From NCBI GenBank assembly GCA_022565355.1, contig JAIUMU010000002.1, forward strand, positions 186,001-250,000: DNA of 64,000 bases. The letters run 5' to 3'. How positions within the stretch are numbered: the first letter of the stretch is position 1; every line of letters starts with the position of its first letter. This stretch comes from Idiomarina sp. (GTDB taxonomy: Bacteria; Pseudomonadota; Gammaproteobacteria; Enterobacterales; Alteromonadaceae). The translations under genes were made by a program, and so were the position numbers. Positions 44,526 through 53,609 of the stretch are shown piece after piece. Under the pieces are notes generated by a model. That model was given only the letters and a program-made list of their open reading frames with translations. It ran no database searches and was not told the origin of the DNA.

Positions 44526-46519
44526 GTTTGCGCTCCTTGCTCTGCGCGCGCATCTTGCTCATCGCGGCGCGCTTTCTGCAAGCGCCGACGAATACGGTAG
44601 CGTTTATCGGTCATGGAAAGTAACCCACCTACCGACATAATAATCGCACCAGCCCATATCCAACGCACAAAGGGTTTGTAATGCACACGTACTGCCCAAC
44701 TACCATCGCCTAGCTCTTCACCTAAAGCGATGTAGAGATCGCGGAACATGGTGGTTTGTAGCGCAGTTTGCGTTTGCGTTTGCCTAACCACAGTATAAAA
44801 ACGCTTCTCGGCAACCACATCTTCAATATGGCGACCATCCTCACGGCTAATCACAAAGGTAGCGGTATCACTAATAAAGTTTGGCCCTTGGCGTTCCACC
44901 ATATCGCGGAAGTAGAAGCTATAGCCACTTTCCACAACGGTATCACCCGGCCCCATACGAACCGTACGCTCCACTTCATAGTTTTGCACCACCGCAACGC
45001 CGATGATCATTACCGCAAAACCGAGGTGGCCTAACACCATACCCCAATGGCTGCGGCCGAGTTTCACTAATGCTGGCCACTTGTGTTCGCGGCTGGCTAC
45101 ACGCATGCGTAGTTCTGCTACTGTTGCGAATACGATCCACAATGACAAAATTATGCCGAGCACTGCTAAGCCATGAACTACGTCGGCAAAAATATAGGGC
45201 AGCGCAAAACCAAGCAACACCGCTAAACCAAATGCCAACACTACACTATTACGTAGTTCTGCAAACTTCTGCCGCTTCCACCGGGTTAACGGCCCGAAAC
45301 CTAGTAACAACGCAAACGGGATGGTGAGCCACATAAACACTTCATCAAAGAAGGGTTCACCAATCGAGATATTACCGAGGCCCAATTGTTGGTGAATCAG
45401 TGGTAATAAAGTACCCACCATCACCACAACGGTAGCGGTTACCAGTAATAAATTATTGCCGAGCAACAATACTTCACGGGAAAACAAATCGTAACGGCTG
45501 TGGCTTTGTACTTTCGCTGCGCGCACGGCATACAGCAACAAGGAACCAATAATTACCACACCGAGGAAGCTTAGTAAGAACATGCCGCGGGTTGGATCGG
45601 TGGCAAATGCATGCACCGAAACCAGTACGCCAGAGCGCACTAAGAATGTGCCCAGTAAGCTTAACGCAAAGGCCGAAATTGCCAGTAGTACGGTCCAGGA
45701 TTTAAAGGTTCCGCGCTTCTCCGTAACCGCCAGTGAGTGCATTAACGCCGTACCCACTAGCCATGGCATGAAGCTGGCATTCTCTACCGGATCCCAGAAC
45801 CACCAACCGCCCCAGCCAAGTTCATAATATGCCCACCAGCTACCAATCATGATACCCATAGTAAGGAATATCCAGGCTGCAATGGTCCAAGGCCGGCTCC
45901 AGCGGGCCCAGGCAGAATCTAAACGGCCACCCAGCAATGCCGCAATTGCAAAGGCAAAGGCTACCGAGAAGCCCACGTACCCCATGTATAAGATGGGCGG
46001 GTGAATAATCATGCCTGGATCTTGCAGTAACGGGTTCAAATCACGGCCATCCACAGGAATCAACGGAATGGTGCGATCAAATGGGTTTGAGGTAAGCAAC
46101 ATGAACAAATAGAAGCCAACGCCAATCATGCCCATTACTGCTAAAACGCGCGCCGCAAATACCAGTGGTAAACGTTTGGAGAAAATCGCTAATGCGGCAG
46201 CCCAACCGGCTTGCACCAGCATCCACAACAAGAACGACCCTTCATGCGAACCCCAAACTGCGGTAATCCGATAAATCATCGGTGTTACTGTGCTCGAGTT
46301 ATTGGCAACGTAGGCAATACTAAAATCGTTCACCATGAAGCCCCAGGTAAGGGCGATGTACGAGATTAGCGTGAAGATAAACATGCCATAGGTAAGTGGG
46401 CGAGCCAGCGCCATTTGGCCACCGTGCCCGCGCGCTACGCCAATCAGCGGCATAATCGCTAACAGCGCGGAAAACGCAAATGCAATCGCTAACGCGACAT
46501 GGCCGAATTCACCGATCAT
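44522..46519 (-). CDS. ccmF: Cytochrome c heme lyase subunit CcmF
   Basis: 665 residues from the ATG at 46519 (three GTG/GTT codons earlier are less likely). About 15 TM helices with the tryptophan-rich heme-handling motif [19 protein letters not shown] (about 233-251) and the conserved [11 protein letters not shown]. Joins heme from holo-CcmE to apocytochrome c. Overlaps ccmE and ccmG. Confidence 0.95.
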   Translation of the reverse strand: MIGEFGHVALAIAFAFSALLAIMPLIGVARGHGGQMALARPLTYGMFIFTLISYIALTWGFMVNDFSIAYVANNSSTVTPMIYRITAVWGSHEGSFLLWMLVQAGWAAALAIFSKRLPLVFAARVLAVMGMIGVGFYLFMLLTSNPFDRTIPLIPVDGRDLNPLLQDPGMIIHPPILYMGYVGFSVAFAFAIAALLGGRLDSAWARWSRPWTIAAWIFLTMGIMIGSWWAYYELGWGGWWFWDPVENASFMPWLVGTALMHSLAVTEKRGTFKSWTVLLAISAFALSLLGTFLVRSGVLVSVHAFATDPTRGMFLLSFLGVVIIGSLLLYAVRAAKVQSHSRYDLFSREVLLLGNNLLLVTATVVVMVGTLLPLIHQQLGLGNISIGEPFFDEVFMWLTIPFALLLGFGPLTRWKRQKFAELRNSVVLAFGLAVLLGFALPYIFADVVHGLAVLGIILSLWIVFATVAELRMRVASREHKWPALVKLGRSHWGMVLGHLGFAVMIIGVAVVQNYEVERTVRMGPGDTVVESGYSFYFRDMVERQGPNFISDTATFVISREDGRHIEDVVAEKRFYTVVRQTQTQTALQTTMFRDLYIALGEELGDGSWAVRVHYKPFVRWIWAGAIIMSVGGLLSMTDKRYRIRRRLQKARRDEQDARAEQGAQT

Positions 46520-47018
46520 AACCACCACCTGTATTCTCGTTATCGTTATCCTGTTGCTGGCTTGGTGGCACGTGCTGAATACCTTTTAGCGCTTCAGCGA
46601 GTGCAGGCGGCATATATTCTTCATCATGCCGCGCCAATACTTCCGTTGCTTGAATACGATCTGGCGCAACCAAAATACCCTGGGCAACAATACCCTGACC
46701 TTCCCGGAATAAATCAGGCAAAATACCTTCATACTCCACGGTCACTTCTGCTGGGCCCACATCAATTAGGCTGAAGGCAACGGTTAAGCCTGAGCCTTCG
46801 CGGCGCACTGAGCCTGGCACTACTAAACCGCCAATGCGTAAACGTTGGCCAACTTCAGGCTTGATTTGCTCACTGCCCTTACCTTCCACAATCTCGGTAG
46901 GCGTGTAAAACAAATCGATATTTTGGGAGAGTGCATAGAGCACCAATCCTGTGGCGAGTGCTACGCCAACCAGGATACTACTGGTCATCACTAATCGCTT
47001 TTTACGTCTTGGATTCAT
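46509..47018 (-). CDS. ccmE: Heme chaperone CcmE
   Basis: 169 residues. N-terminal TM anchor ([22 protein letters not shown]), OB-fold body, and the heme-binding motif [12 protein letters not shown], with the covalent heme-binding His about residue 131 and Tyr four residues later. The C-terminal tail is Gln/Asn-rich. Carries heme from CcmC to CcmF. Confidence 0.95.
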   Translation of the reverse strand: MNPRRKKRLVMTSSILVGVALATGLVLYALSQNIDLFYTPTEIVEGKGSEQIKPEVGQRLRIGGLVVPGSVRREGSGLTVAFSLIDVGPAEVTVEYEGILPDLFREGQGIVAQGILVAPDRIQATEVLARHDEEYMPPALAEALKGIQHVPPSQQQDNDNENTGGGYDR

Positions 47019-47135
47019 TGCGTTTACTCTCAGTTTCTTAAAATTCGTTCATCTGCCGCGCTAGTTCGCGCATTGGGCAGCTTGCTTACGCCCTGCTTAC
47101 TTCACGGGCACTTGTTGTAGGCCTGCTAGTGCAGC

Positions 47136-47357
47136 TTACTGGGCAACCTTTCGGGCTGCTCGCTTCGCATTCCGTGCCTGTAAAATTCGTGCAGCTCGCG
47201 CGGCTTGTTTTTTCGCCTCGGCTGCTAAGGTTTTGCGCCGTAGGCTCGCTTCTAGGGCTAATAGCCCGAAGCATAAAAAGGTGCCAGCGAAGGATAACCA
47301 TACATAAATGCCATAGCCACCCATATGAATAAAGGCCTGCCAAGTATCAAATTGCAT
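47136..47357 (-). CDS. ccmD: Heme exporter protein CcmD
   Basis: 73 residues from the ATG at 47357 (MQFDTWQAFIHMGGYGIYVWLSF); the frame is open further upstream within ccmC but without support. One TM helix and a long Ala/Lys/Arg-rich cytoplasmic tail, typical of CcmD, which releases holo-CcmE from the CcmABC complex. Overlaps ccmC by 11 bp; 117 bp without a gene follow before ccmE. Confidence 0.88.
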   Translation of the reverse strand: MQFDTWQAFIHMGGYGIYVWLSFAGTFLCFGLLALEASLRRKTLAAEAKKQAARAARILQARNAKRAARKVAQ

Positions 47358-48171
47358 GCTTGCCTCCTGCTGCTTTACTATCTTGTTGCGCCGAATTTTC
47401 CGCACTTGCCTCATTGCTAGGTAAGCTAATACCTAAATAGGCAAGCGCCCATGGCCGATGAATTTCACGGCGTAAGATTTCGTTATTCAAGCGCATCAGC
47501 ACCAATGTGGCACTGAGCAATAACATGGCGAAAATATTCAGCAGCAATGGCCATAACATTTCTGGCGCAATGCTCGGCGCTTCCAAACGGGTAATCGCAC
47601 GGGTAACGGTAGATTGTTGATGTAACGTATTCCACCAGTACACCGAGTAATGAATAATTGGGATATTAATTACCCCCACAATGGCCAAGATACTCGCGGC
47701 TTTTGCGCCGGCGCGCTCGTCTTCAAAGGCTACGTAAATTGCCATTACACCCAGATATAAAAACAATAGAATCAGTTGGGCTGTAAGCCGTGCATCCCAT
47801 ACCCACCAAGTGCCCCACATGGGCTGGCCCCAGAGTGCGCCAGTAAATAAAGAGATAAACGTAAGTACGGCACCCACCGGAGCGATAGCCAATAACGCTA
47901 ACTCGGCGCTACGAATCTGCCACACTAGAGCGATTAAACCCATAATCGCCATGCCTACATAAAACGCCATAGCCCACATCGCCGCAGGCACATGCACAAA
48001 AATAATCCGGTAGCTTTCGCCCTGCTGGTAATCTGGCGGCGCAAACGCAAGCCCCCACACCAAACCGATAAGGGTAAGCACTACTGCAGGAATGGCAAAC
48101 CATGGCAGTAACTTTTGGCTTAGTGAAAATGTTGCTTCAGGTTTTGCATACGGGTGTAACCAACGCCACAT
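47347..48171 (-). CDS. ccmC: Heme exporter/holo-CcmE formation protein CcmC
   Basis: 274 residues with six TM helices and the WWD motif WGTWWVWDARLT (about 123-134), plus conserved His in FVHVPAAMW and IIHYSVYWWNTLHQ. Puts heme on CcmE. The C-terminus has a polar 25-residue extension (SLPSNEASAENSAQQDS). Confidence 0.95.
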   Translation of the reverse strand: MWRWLHPYAKPEATFSLSQKLLPWFAIPAVVLTLIGLVWGLAFAPPDYQQGESYRIIFVHVPAAMWAMAFYVGMAIMGLIALVWQIRSAELALLAIAPVGAVLTFISLFTGALWGQPMWGTWWVWDARLTAQLILLFLYLGVMAIYVAFEDERAGAKAASILAIVGVINIPIIHYSVYWWNTLHQQSTVTRAITRLEAPSIAPEMLWPLLLNIFAMLLLSATLVLMRLNNEILRREIHRPWALAYLGISLPSNEASAENSAQQDSKAAGGKHAI

Positions 48172-48172
48172 A

Positions 48173-48865
48173 TCAATTCACACTCACTCGTAAACCGGCT
48201 TTCACCGCAAACGGAGCTAAGGTGAGGCTGATCACCATAAATGCTCCAATTAATGCCAACGGTCCGGCTGGAGAAATTCCAGCTACCGCGGCCTCGACAG
48301 CTGCTGTAGCAAAGATCAGCAGCGGAATTAATAACGGTAACAATAACAAACTTAACAAGGCCCCGCCTTTATTCAGGCTTACCGTAAGCGCAACGCCTAT
48401 TGCACCTGCTGCACTTAGTACGGGAGTACCCAATAAAAGGGTCAGCCATAATACGCCCCAGGCCTGTAAAGGTAGGTTTAATAACAAGGCTAATAGCGGT
48501 GTTATAAGTAACACCGGCACCGCCGTTAATAACCAATGCACCAATATTTTCGCAAATACCGATATTTCTACTGGTACTGGCAATAGCAGCATTTGCTCTA
48601 ACGCCCCATCGCGAAAATCATCACGGAACAAGCGTTCTAAGCCAAGCATGCTGGATAGTAACGCGGAAACCCAAATTACCCCGGGCGCAATACGCCCCAA
48701 TATATCAGGGCCTGGGCCTACACCCAGCGGAAATAAAGACACCACAATCAGCAGAAAAATCAGCGGATTAAGAAGATCGCTACGTTGCCGCGAGGCTACC
48801 CGCAAATCGCGGCGAATTAACTGCTTTACTACCGCCCATTGCGATACTGAGTTGGCTTTTAGCAT
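48173..48865 (-). CDS. ccmB: Heme exporter protein CcmB
   Basis: 230 residues, six TM helices, ABC permease partner of CcmA. Conserved FRDDFRDGALEQMLLLPVP loop (about 78-96) and the amphipathic start LIRRDLRVASRQ. One-base overlap with ccmA. Confidence 0.94.
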   Translation of the reverse strand: MLKANSVSQWAVVKQLIRRDLRVASRQRSDLLNPLIFLLIVVSLFPLGVGPGPDILGRIAPGVIWVSALLSSMLGLERLFRDDFRDGALEQMLLLPVPVEISVFAKILVHWLLTAVPVLLITPLLALLLNLPLQAWGVLWLTLLLGTPVLSAAGAIGVALTVSLNKGGALLSLLLLPLLIPLLIFATAAVEAAVAGISPAGPLALIGAFMVISLTLAPFAVKAGLRVSVN

Positions 48866-49488
48866 TAGTGTTGATACCTCAGCTGCAGCGCTTGCACAGA
48901 ATACAATGGCGTTATCAATTCTTGGTGGGAAGTAAGAATAATGGCCCCACCGGCCAACAAATGCTCCGCAAAACGGCTATGTAATAAGGCGATACCATCG
49001 ACATCTAGCGCCGTAAAGGGTTCATCAAGAATCCATAATTTCGCGTTGCTAAGCCATAACCGAGCTAAGGCTATACGCCGTTGCTGCCCTGCGGATAAGC
49101 GCTGCGCGGGAATATCTTCCAAACCAACCAAGCCAACTTTGGCAAGTATTTCATAAGGTGGTTCGTGTAATTCAACACCTTGCACTGCGGCATAAAACTC
49201 AAGGTTTTCAATTGCGGTAAGCTCTGGCTTTACGGCGGCTTTATGGCCAATGAAAAGGAGATGTTGGTAGTACTGCTCAAGGTGGTTTTGAATTAACTCA
49301 CCGGAAAAATAAACATGGCCATGCTGGGCTGGAAGCAAGCCCGCCAAGATTCGCAACAAACTGGATTTGCCAGCGCCGTTCGGACCTTCTATCTGCCATA
49401 GCTCACCGCTATTCACGAATAAATCTAGGCCGCTAAAAAGCGTTCTATCACCGCGCACTGATGTAAGTTGTTTCGCTTCTAAAAGCAC
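48865..49488 (-). CDS. ccmA: Cytochrome c biogenesis ATPase CcmA
   Basis: 207-residue ABC ATPase. Walker A GPNGAGKSSLL (about 36-46), signature LSAGQQRRIALAR (about 132-144), Walker B LWILDEPFTALD. Powers release of holo-CcmE from CcmC. First gene of the nine-gene ccmABCDEFGHI set. Confidence 0.95.
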   Translation of the reverse strand: MLLEAKQLTSVRGDRTLFSGLDLFVNSGELWQIEGPNGAGKSSLLRILAGLLPAQHGHVYFSGELIQNHLEQYYQHLLFIGHKAAVKPELTAIENLEFYAAVQGVELHEPPYEILAKVGLVGLEDIPAQRLSAGQQRRIALARLWLSNAKLWILDEPFTALDVDGIALLHSRFAEHLLAGGAIILTSHQELITPLYSVQALQLRYQH

Positions 49489-49608
49489 CGACTTAGCTAC
49501 CTTTTACGCCTTATAAAATTGCCGATATCCTACCATGAAATACCTAGCACACGCTAAATTTTCGGCAGCGAAAAACGCAATTCTCGTACGAATTCTGGCA
49601 GCAGTGCG

Positions 49609-50373
49609 CTACAGCAAATACCACCCTTGCTCTGCTGCACTTACCGCCGATGCACTTACCTGCCAAAAGTACAGGCCATTCTGCGGAATTACCTGCCATT
49701 CTCGGCCATCAACAAAGTAACCGCTTTGCGGTGTTGCAGTAGGCGTTCGTTGCCATTCGGCTAGCCAGTTCTGGGTGCGCTGCTCTTCTTGATAAGCGGC
49801 GTTTACTCGCGGCCAATAGCTGCCCACTTGGCCCAACAGTTGGCTAAGCGCTGGTAACGTTATGGTAAGCAGCAACAGTGCGAGCATAACCTCGGGTAAG
49901 GTAAAGCCCCCGTACCGTTGCAACAAAAAACGACGCTGCACCCGAATGGCCTGCAGCGTATTGTGCGGATTTTGGTTGTGTTGCCGCGCTACCGAAATGG
50001 TTACTGCGGTGCATTCCTGCGTGGGCTCGGGTTCTGCTGCAGGTGCTTGGATATCGCTGGTTGGAAGTTGGGCTGTGCTTGGCGCCAATGTTTCCAACGC
50101 GGTTCGTTGCCCCGCTGTTGTTTCCTCAGAACAAGGCTGCTCAAGGTAGCTAAATAACGCATGGAAACCAGAGCTAAAACTTACCTTGGTAAGAACGGGT
50201 TGATAATTCATATAGTTATGCTCAGCAAGCGCAGCGGCGCTTGTTACAACGCGCTCAGCTCGCGCGAGTTGAATGTCATGTTGGCCGAGGCGCCAACTAT
50301 GGGCACTATCGCTTAAGGCATTCAGCAACACCAGCGTGGTTAAATTCACCAATACCAACAGCACAACAATCAT
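49609..50373 (-). CDS. Fusion of a YgdB/PilX-like protein and a PpdC-like minor prepilin
   Basis: 254 residues from the ATG at 50373 with a perfect AAGGAGG 4-5 nt upstream. Residues 1-140 start with a hydrophobic helix lacking a prepilin leader (IVVLLVLVNLTTLVLLNAL), as in PilX/YgdB, then a Cys-containing polar domain. Residues 145-254 form a complete type IV prepilin: basic leader, cleavage motif YGG/FTLPE (Gly156/Phe157) and a 20-residue helix. E. coli has these as separate neighbours (ppdA-ppdB-ygdB-ppdC). An in-frame GTG at 49941 would make the prepilin alone. Fusion or internal start is unresolved. Confidence 0.72.
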   Translation of the reverse strand: MIVVLLVLVNLTTLVLLNALSDSAHSWRLGQHDIQLARAERVVTSAAALAEHNYMNYQPVLTKVSFSSGFHALFSYLEQPCSEETTAGQRTALETLAPSTAQLPTSDIQAPAAEPEPTQECTAVTISVARQHNQNPHNTLQAIRVQRRFLLQRYGGFTLPEVMLALLLLTITLPALSQLLGQVGSYWPRVNAAYQEEQRTQNWLAEWQRTPTATPQSGYFVDGREWQVIPQNGLYFWQVSASAVSAAEQGWYLL

Positions 50374-50409
50374 TGGGCCTCCTTGCCTGAGTGATGATCT
50401 TTAGCGCAT

Positions 50410-50937
50410 TCACAAGCTACCTATCCGAAAGAGGTAACACCAATGCATTTCTGCTTGCTCCTTTTGCATGTGTTGCGTTTTTTGTTTAGCAGCGCCACTT
50501 ACACAGAGCTGGTAATCACGCGCGCTTAACGAGGTAAATTTCAGGTGGGTAACTTTAAAGCCTTGCGGATCATGCAGCGCTAACCAACCTAAGCTTTCGC
50601 AATCCGCTTGATTGGGCCGCCATTGCAACACGCCATTGCGCACGCGCACTCCGTGATCACCGTACAATAAACATTGATTGGCGAACCGTGCTGCTGCACT
50701 CTCGTATTCAGCCTCGCTAAGAACCCGCCGCACATCACGCATCACCCAATGGGCCAGTGCATAAAAGCTTTGCTCCTCGCGCATCTGCTGTTGGCCTTGC
50801 CAAGCGCTTGCCCAAAGTTGGCTGTGCGCCGTAATGGCTGCCAGTAAGATCGTGCTGCTTAATGCCAATGCTACGCTAAGCTCAACTAAGCTAAATCCGT
50901 AGCCATACTTGCGTGTTTTACCAGAGCCGTTCAGCAT
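50410..50937 (-). CDS. PpdB/PilW-like minor prepilin
   Basis: 175 residues. Leader and cleavage motif KYGYG/FSLVELSVALALSSTILLAA (Gly14/Phe15), Glu at +5 present. The mature domain (about 40-175) has paired cysteines (QCLLYGDHG, DCESLGW, LCVSGA, HWCYLF) as in PilW/GspJ-type pseudopilins. Likely a tip-complex prepilin processed by PilD. Overlaps the preceding gene by 7 bp. Confidence 0.78.
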   Translation of the reverse strand: MLNGSGKTRKYGYGFSLVELSVALALSSTILLAAITAHSQLWASAWQGQQQMREEQSFYALAHWVMRDVRRVLSEAEYESAAARFANQCLLYGDHGVRVRNGVLQWRPNQADCESLGWLALHDPQGFKVTHLKFTSLSARDYQLCVSGAAKQKTQHMQKEQAEMHWCYLFRIGSL

Positions 50938-51476
50938 GGCTGCACCCTACTGCTACGCGCGCCTTCGGTACACATACGAATACGGCCAATAGACGACACA
51001 ATGATTCTCACCCTGGTATCCGCAAGTTCTCGATGGCGCACTGCAAAGTGCCCGGCGCTAAACCCTGCCATTCCCGTATGTGCTGAAAATCGTACTGCCT
51101 GATGGGCGTGAAAATGCACATCCACTTGAATCTGTTCGGGCAACTGCTGCAGGGCAATTACACTGCTTTCATCATCATGCTGCGGCGAACATTGGGCAGG
51201 TAATACCGCATGATTACTAAAACAAAGTTCCGCGTTTGTCGTTTTGCCAAACCACCAATCTGCACCATTACCAATTGCCGCTAAACGCGCATCGCGAACG
51301 GCCAAGTACACTAGTTCTGCAGCACTCATTAGCTGTTGTTGCTGCATATTGCGCTGTAATGCTGGCCACCCGGCGCCAGCAAGAATAGCGATCATCAGGG
51401 TTACTAACATAACTTCGAGTAAACTAAATCCGTTGTTTGCGGTGTTGCCCATGCGTATTAACCGGCTACAAAACAT
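50931..51476 (-). CDS. GspH/FimT-family minor prepilin (PpdA-like)
   Basis: 181 residues from the ATG at 51476; an ATG eight codons on is also possible, and neither has a strong ribosome site. Cleavage motif NNG/FSLLEVMLVTLMIAILAGAGWPAL (Gly16/Phe17). The C-terminal domain matches the GspH/FimT fold loosely (LVYLAVRDARLAAI, IIVSSIGRIRMC). First gene of the three-gene prepilin set. Confidence 0.78.
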   Translation of the reverse strand: MFCSRLIRMGNTANNGFSLLEVMLVTLMIAILAGAGWPALQRNMQQQQLMSAAELVYLAVRDARLAAIGNGADWWFGKTTNAELCFSNHAVLPAQCSPQHDDESSVIALQQLPEQIQVDVHFHAHQAVRFSAHTGMAGFSAGHFAVRHRELADTRVRIIVSSIGRIRMCTEGARSSRVQPC

Positions 51477-51491
51477 CTCTTTAGTTTGCGC

Positions 51492-51521
51492 ACAAAAAAG
51501 CCGAGGGCGAGTATTATCGCC
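51492..51521 (-). terminator. Terminator of the ispH operon
   Basis: Stem AAGCCGAGGGCGA / TCGCCTTCGGCTT (one wobble) with a 6-nt loop, then a T-run on the minus strand (A-run on the plus). It lies about 160 bp past the ispH stop and before the prepilin genes, separating the two units. Confidence 0.75.
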
Positions 51522-51549
51522 TTCGGCTTACATAAATAGGTGCTTACTG

Positions 51550-51626
51550 CTTGCTTAGTTCTTGTTTAACTCTTGCTTAACTCTTACTTAGTAATGGCTT
51601 AACGCTTATTTAGCGCTTATTTAACG
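51550..51626. repeat. 11-bp degenerate tandem repeat downstream of ispH
   Basis: CTTGCTTAGTT, CTTGTTTAACT, CTTGCTTAACT, CTTACTTAGTA, a short interruption, CTTAACG, CTTATTTAGCG, CTTATTTAACG: about seven units of 11 bp, consensus CTTRYTTARYK, between the ispH stop and its terminator. Non-coding. Confidence 0.8.
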
Positions 51627-51681
51627 CACGATGCTTTCTCAGCAATCGCTAGCTAGGCACAGCTGTTTTGTCTACTTTTCG

Positions 51682-52626
51682 CTAAACGGAAATAACCCGC
51701 AATTCTGGTGGAATTGAGAAAGTAACATTTTCTTCGCGGCCAGAACGCTCTTCTACCTCAGCTTCACCGCCATGCTCACGCAGCCATTGCACTACATTTT
51801 GCACCAACACTTCTGGCGCTGATGCGCCTGCCGTTACGCCAACTGTAGCAGCATCATTTAACCAATCTGGATTAATGCAGCTTTCATCATCTATCAGATG
51901 AGCCCGAGTACCCATTTTTTCCGCTAGTTCACGGAGCCGATTGGAGTTGGAGCTGTTGCGTGCACCTACTACCAGCAATACATCTACTTCGCCCGCCAGC
52001 TCGCGCACCGCATCTTGACGATTTTGTGTGGCATAGCAAATATCATCTTTACGCGGGCCATTAATATTCGGAAAGCGAGCGCGCAATGCATCAATAATAT
52101 CGGCGGTGTCATCTACCGATAAGGTGGTTTGGCTCATATAATGCAATTCATCGGGGTTGTTTACTGCTAGCGTGGCAACATCTTCTACCGATTCCACTAA
52201 ATAAATTCCGCCTTCGGCGCTGCTGTATTGCCCCATAGTGCCTTCCACTTCTGGATGCCCAGCATGGCCAATGAGCACACACTCGTGATGACGGCGGCTG
52301 GCTCGAGTTACTTCCATATGCACTTTGGTTACTAATGGACAGGTAGCATCAAACACTTTTAAGCCACGCTCTGCAGCTGTATCTCGCACCGCACGGGAAA
52401 CCCCATGTGCGCTAAAAATCACGATGCTATCATCTGGCACCTGATCCAATTCTTCTACAAACACTGCGCCACGTGCCCGCAAGCCATCTACTACATGTTT
52501 GTTGTGCACTACTTCGTGGCGCACATAAATAGGCGGCGAAAACATCGCTAGGGCTTGTTCAACAATAGTAATGGCACGATCAACACCGGCACAAAAGCCA
52601 CGCGGATTCGCTAATACTATTTTCAT
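51682..52626 (-). CDS. ispH: 4-hydroxy-3-methylbut-2-enyl diphosphate reductase
   Basis: 314 residues; last step of the MEP isoprenoid pathway (HMBPP to IPP and DMAPP), 4Fe-4S enzyme. Cluster cysteines are in [13 protein letters not shown] (about 12), [11 protein letters not shown] (about 96) and ICYATQNRQ (about 197). Substrate residues in [12 protein letters not shown] and [11 protein letters not shown]. Four-base overlap with fkpB, a common pairing (fkpB-ispH). Confidence 0.96.
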   Translation of the reverse strand: MKIVLANPRGFCAGVDRAITIVEQALAMFSPPIYVRHEVVHNKHVVDGLRARGAVFVEELDQVPDDSIVIFSAHGVSRAVRDTAAERGLKVFDATCPLVTKVHMEVTRASRRHHECVLIGHAGHPEVEGTMGQYSSAEGGIYLVESVEDVATLAVNNPDELHYMSQTTLSVDDTADIIDALRARFPNINGPRKDDICYATQNRQDAVRELAGEVDVLLVVGARNSSNSNRLRELAEKMGTRAHLIDDESCINPDWLNDAATVGVTAGASAPEVLVQNVVQWLREHGGEAEVEERSGREENVTFSIPPELRVISV

Positions 52627-53069
52627 GATGCCTCCACACTTAAAATCTCTACCGCAAAGGTTACCTGTTGGCCTGCAAGCGGATGATTAAAATCAATGGT
52701 AACTACATCACCCGTTATTTCGCGCACAATACCCGGAACTTCCCGGCCATCAGGTTGGCTAAACGCAATAATTGCGCCTACTTCTGCAGGGGTATCGCTA
52801 GAAAAGCGGGCCCGTTCAATATGATAAATATTCTCAGGCAACGGCTTGCCGAATGCATCTTCTGGCTGCAGGGTAAACTCTTCGTTATCACCCGCTTTTA
52901 AACCCAATAAGCAATCTTCAAAGTTCTTGGTAAGATTGCCATCGCCAATGGTTAGCCGCGCCGGTTTACCGTGTACCTTGGTGCTATCAGCGGCGGAACC
53001 ATCTGCCAACTTTATCGAAAAATGCATTACTACCCGGCTACCCGGGCCAATTACCGCTACGTCGCTCAT
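52623..53069 (-). CDS. fkpB: FKBP-type peptidyl-prolyl isomerase FkpB (SlpA)
   Basis: 148 residues from the ATG at 53069 ([24 protein letters not shown]). SlyD-like FKBP domain with an IF insertion ([21 protein letters not shown]); lacks the His-rich tail of SlyD. Cytoplasmic prolyl isomerase/chaperone. Between lspA and ispH as in E. coli. Confidence 0.93.
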   Translation of the reverse strand: MSDVAVIGPGSRVVMHFSIKLADGSAADSTKVHGKPARLTIGDGNLTKNFEDCLLGLKAGDNEEFTLQPEDAFGKPLPENIYHIERARFSSDTPAEVGAIIAFSQPDGREVPGIVREITGDVVTIDFNHPLAGQQVTFAVEILSVEAS

Positions 53070-53093
53070 ATTCACCACATCTAGAACCTTAGG

Positions 53094-53609
53094 CTACTCT
53101 GTTGCCGTTCGGTTCGATTTAAAACCATCAAAAATAACTAAACCTGCACCAATTACGATACAACTATCGGCCACATTAAATGCGGGCCAGTGATAACCAC
53201 CTACGTAAAAATCCAGAAAATCTACCACATAGCCGAACAAAATGCGGTCGAGCACATTACCTAAAGCACCGGCTAGAATTAACGCAAAGCCCAGATTTAA
53301 CCAGGTTAACTCGCGGGCTTGGCGGCGTAAAAACACCACCAGAACCACACTAATCACTAGCGCTATCACGGTAAAGAACCAGCGCTGCCAACCCCCTTGA
53401 TCACTCAAGAAGCTAAACGCAGCGCCATAATTGCGTACATGCACTAAATCAAAAAATGGCAGAATATTAATACGGCTAAACAACTCCATATTCTGCACTA
53501 CCAACCACTTGGTAAATTGATCAGCAACGAACAACAACACAATCAGCCACCACCAATGCAAACCACTTTGGCGCCAGTGTGCTGGTTTTTGCGCTGTATT
53601 CGCCCCCAT
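53094..53609 (-). CDS. lspA: Lipoprotein signal peptidase
   Basis: 171 residues from the ATG at 53609, sharing one base with the ileS stop. Four TM helices; catalytic aspartates in GALGNVLDRILFGYVVDFLDF and FNVADSCIVIGA. Cleaves prolipoproteins such as the Pal and MlaA homologues in this window after lipidation. Confidence 0.95.
   Translation of the reverse strand: MGANTAQKPAHWRQSGLHWWWLIVLLFVADQFTKWLVVQNMELFSRINILPFFDLVHVRNYGAAFSFLSDQGGWQRWFFTVIALVISVVLVVFLRRQARELTWLNLGFALILAGALGNVLDRILFGYVVDFLDFYVGGYHWPAFNVADSCIVIGAGLVIFDGFKSNRTATE

Noticed and set aside
48102-48935. 277-codon plus-strand ORF opposite ccmB
   Set aside because: Antisense shadow of ccmB/ccmC with Asn/Thr/Ser-rich composition and no homology I can recognise.
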